Positions 62,588-64,000 of a stretch of DNA of 64,000 nt are shown piece after piece. The position numbers and the translations under genes were made by a program. Where the stretch lies: positions 1 through 64,000 of the forward strand of contig CALUJL010000014.1 in the NCBI GenBank assembly GCA_944320955.1, written 5' to 3'. Every line of letters starts with the position of its first letter. Within the stretch, counting starts at the first letter, position 1. Below the pieces are notes generated by a model. That model was not told the DNA's origin and did no database searches. It was given only the letters and a program-made list of their open reading frames with translations. This DNA comes from an uncultured Bacteroidaceae bacterium. GTDB taxonomy: Bacteria > Bacteroidota > Bacteroidia > Bacteroidales > Bacteroidaceae.

Positions 62588-64000
62588 TCAGCGGCGGCCC
62601 AGGTCGTCGTAGACGGACTGCAGGATGGCCTTGGCGCGGCGCAGGCGAAGGGCGGAAGCGGGCGTGGAGGGCTCTTTCATCCCCGCCGGGCGGGAGGGGA
62701 AAGAGGCGGCCTCGCCGGGCGAAGAGAGGGAGTCTTCGTAGATTACGGCCTGCGCGGCGTTGTCGAAGACGGTGCACCCCGTGGAATCGCGCAGGGCCAT
62801 TCCGTTGTTGTAGGCATAGTAGGCAAAGGGATAGCGGTAGGCCGTTCCCAGGACGTTGCGGCTGAAGGTGAAGTCGGCGTAGGGCAGGCCCATCTGCGCC
62901 AGCAGCGTGGCGGGCAGGTCGCTCTGGTTCATCAGCAGGGGCACGGTGCGGCTTTCGCGCACGGCACCGCCGGTCCAGAGCATCGGGATATGGAAAAAGC
63001 GGGGCGACTGCGAGAGCCCCTCGCGCGGATAGTAGTAGCCGTGGTCGGGAACGCATACGACCAGCAGGTTTTCCCACACGGGGAGCTGCCGCAAGCGCCC
63101 GATGAAATCGCCCAGACAGGAGTCGGTGTAGGCAAAGGAGTTAGGCACTTTGTCCTCCAGGCGGCTGAAGGGCACCTCGAAAGGCTCGTGGCTGCTGAGC
63201 GTGAGCACCGCCGTATGCCACGGCCGGGCCGGGGGATTTGCCGACCGCTCCCGCATCGTCTCCAACAGACGGGCGAAGACATATTCGTCCGCCACGCCCC
63301 ACTCGCCCGTCTGCTGCAGGGCGAAGGGGAAATCCGTGTCGGCCGTGATCTGCCGGTAGCCGCCCGTGCGCAGGTAGCCCTGCATGTTGGTGAAGTTGAT
63401 GTCGCCGCCGTAGATGAAATCCGTATCGTATCCCGCCTCCGCCAGGCGCCCCGCCAGGCAGGGGAGGGTGCGGCTTTTGGCCGGGACCTTCATGACCGAC
63501 ACGTCGGGCAGGCCCAGATATCCGCCCAAGGCGCAGACCAGTCCGCGGTCGGTGCGGAAGCTGTTGGCATAACAGTTGGAGAACCACACGCCTTCCCGCG
63601 CAAGACGCCCCAGATTGGGCGCCACACCGGGCAGGCCGCCCAGCTCTTCTACGAAAGTGCCGCTGAAGCCTTCCAGGATGATGAGCAGCACGTCGGGCCT
63701 CGGCGTGCGCAGGAGGGAGACAGAGAGGGAGTCTTCCCGCGCGGGATACAGCCCTTCGAAGAGCGCGCGGCGCTCGGCCTCGGGAAAGTAGTCGAAGCGG
63801 GCGGCAAAATCGTCGCCCTTTCCCAGAGAAGCGAGGAAGCTGAAGGCGGGATTCACTGCCGCATGGTTGAGAAAGAGGTCGCCGCTGTAGTAAACCTTGC
63901 CCACGTTCGACGTAGACTCCCCCACTCCTCCGCGAATGGCCAGGAACAACAGCCCCGCCGTGCAGCAGAATCCCACGACGAGGGCCGGCACCCGCCGGCA
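62588..64000 (-). CDS. LTA synthase family sulfatase-like protein (5' end outside the window)
   Basis: 470 or so residues visible; the frame runs open past 64000, so the N-terminal membrane part is missing. The catalytic domain has VLLIILEGFSGTFVEELGG, nucleophile region NSFRTDRGLV (Thr, unlike the Ser of the 40677 homologue), ALTLSSHEPFEVP-like and VCVPDHGYYYP. It probably transfers a phospho-group (phosphoglycerol or phosphoethanolamine) in the periplasm. The second such gene in the window. 46 nt upstream of the epimerase, so possibly one operon. Confidence 0.83.
   Translation of the reverse strand, partial: CRRVPALVVGFCCTAGLLFLAIRGGVGESTSNVGKVYYSGDLFLNHAAVNPAFSFLASLGKGDDFAARFDYFPEAERRALFEGLYPAREDSLSVSLLRTPRPDVLLIILEGFSGTFVEELGGLPGVAPNLGRLAREGVWFSNCYANSFRTDRGLVCALGGYLGLPDVSVMKVPAKSRTLPCLAGRLAEAGYDTDFIYGGDINFTNMQGYLRTGGYRQITADTDFPFALQQTGEWGVADEYVFARLLETMRERSANPPARPWHTAVLTLSSHEPFEVPFSRLEDKVPNSFAYTDSCLGDFIGRLRQLPVWENLLVVCVPDHGYYYPREGLSQSPRFFHIPMLWTGGAVRESRTVPLLMNQSDLPATLLAQMGLPYADFTFSRNVLGTAYRYPFAYYAYNNGMALRDSTGCTVFDNAAQAVIYEDSLSSPGEAASFPSRPAGMKEPSTPASALRLRRAKAILQSVYDDLGRR

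Overview
The window is a GC-rich stretch of a Bacteroidales-type chromosome (Bacteroidota; genus not claimed). Support: many promoters of the Bacteroidota sigma-factor form TTTG-N19-21-TAnnTTTG; SusC/TonB-like outer-membrane barrel proteins; a PorE-like type IX secretion (T9SS) component together with a large secreted protein ending in a T9SS-type C-terminal domain; PAS-LuxR regulators; and LTA-synthase-family and HX4E acyltransferase cell-envelope genes. TAG, TAA and TGA all end ordinary genes, so the genetic code is standard.

Region 1 (1-12.4 kb) is accessory and the most interesting part. A minus-strand operon (6252 to 89) encodes three glycosyltransferase proteins, an 87-residue Cys- and Thr/Ser-rich peptide with an LRGGF leader motif, and a truncated outer-membrane barrel protein. 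One glycosyltransferase resembles polypeptide GalNAc-transferases (GT27-like DxH and GHIYR motifs). It is fused to the back half of a radical SAM/SPASM peptide maturase that lacks the CxxxCxxC cluster. A second protein fuses a GT14 (core-2 GlcNAc-transferase-like) domain to a short LanC-like domain. The peptide tail contains TTPAPT, a classical mucin-type O-glycosylation context. I propose a glycosylated RiPP (ribosomally made, modified peptide) system. A decayed sister locus (12234 to 9038) retains the N-terminus of a radical SAM maturase fused to a Cys/Ser-rich peptide end, then a full-length barrel gene broken by an amber codon. Both loci have a near-identical palindrome (ATCACCC-4-GGGTGAT) about 76 bp upstream of the -7 element. 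Two LuxR-type regulators lie between them.

Region 2 (12.7-26 kb): a HicAB toxin-antitoxin pair; an AAA ATPase whose promoter sits in a perfect 20-bp inverted repeat; a CxxCH/PD40 lipoprotein with a DUF6057 membrane protein; an EamA-yicC-gmk-nadD housekeeping run; and a lipid/glycan export set (GT87, GT2, ABC exporter).

Region 3 (26-45 kb): a 1,328-residue T9SS cargo protein; a GNAT gene with a 56-residue partner; an etfB-etfA-acyl-CoA dehydrogenase operon with a DUF3089 lipoprotein; pdxB with an ABC ATPase; a DUF4254-GT9-acyltransferase-LTA synthase envelope operon; and a Pit phosphate transporter with a PhoU-like tail.

Region 4 (45-64 kb): secreted and lipoprotein genes, dnaG, miaB, acetyl-CoA hydrolase/CoA-transferase, a thiamine operon (thiD; TPP riboswitch-thiE-thiC-thi4-thiE-like) using a His-type Thi4, PorE, an exported dipeptide epimerase and a second LTA-synthase-like gene. 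From about 40 kb onward, and at 18.1 kb, nearly every gap holds a degenerate repeat built from the palindrome CTTTTCCGGAAAAG and a GC(G/T)GCAGC spacer with a 20-24-bp period. Three copies lie inside coding sequences.
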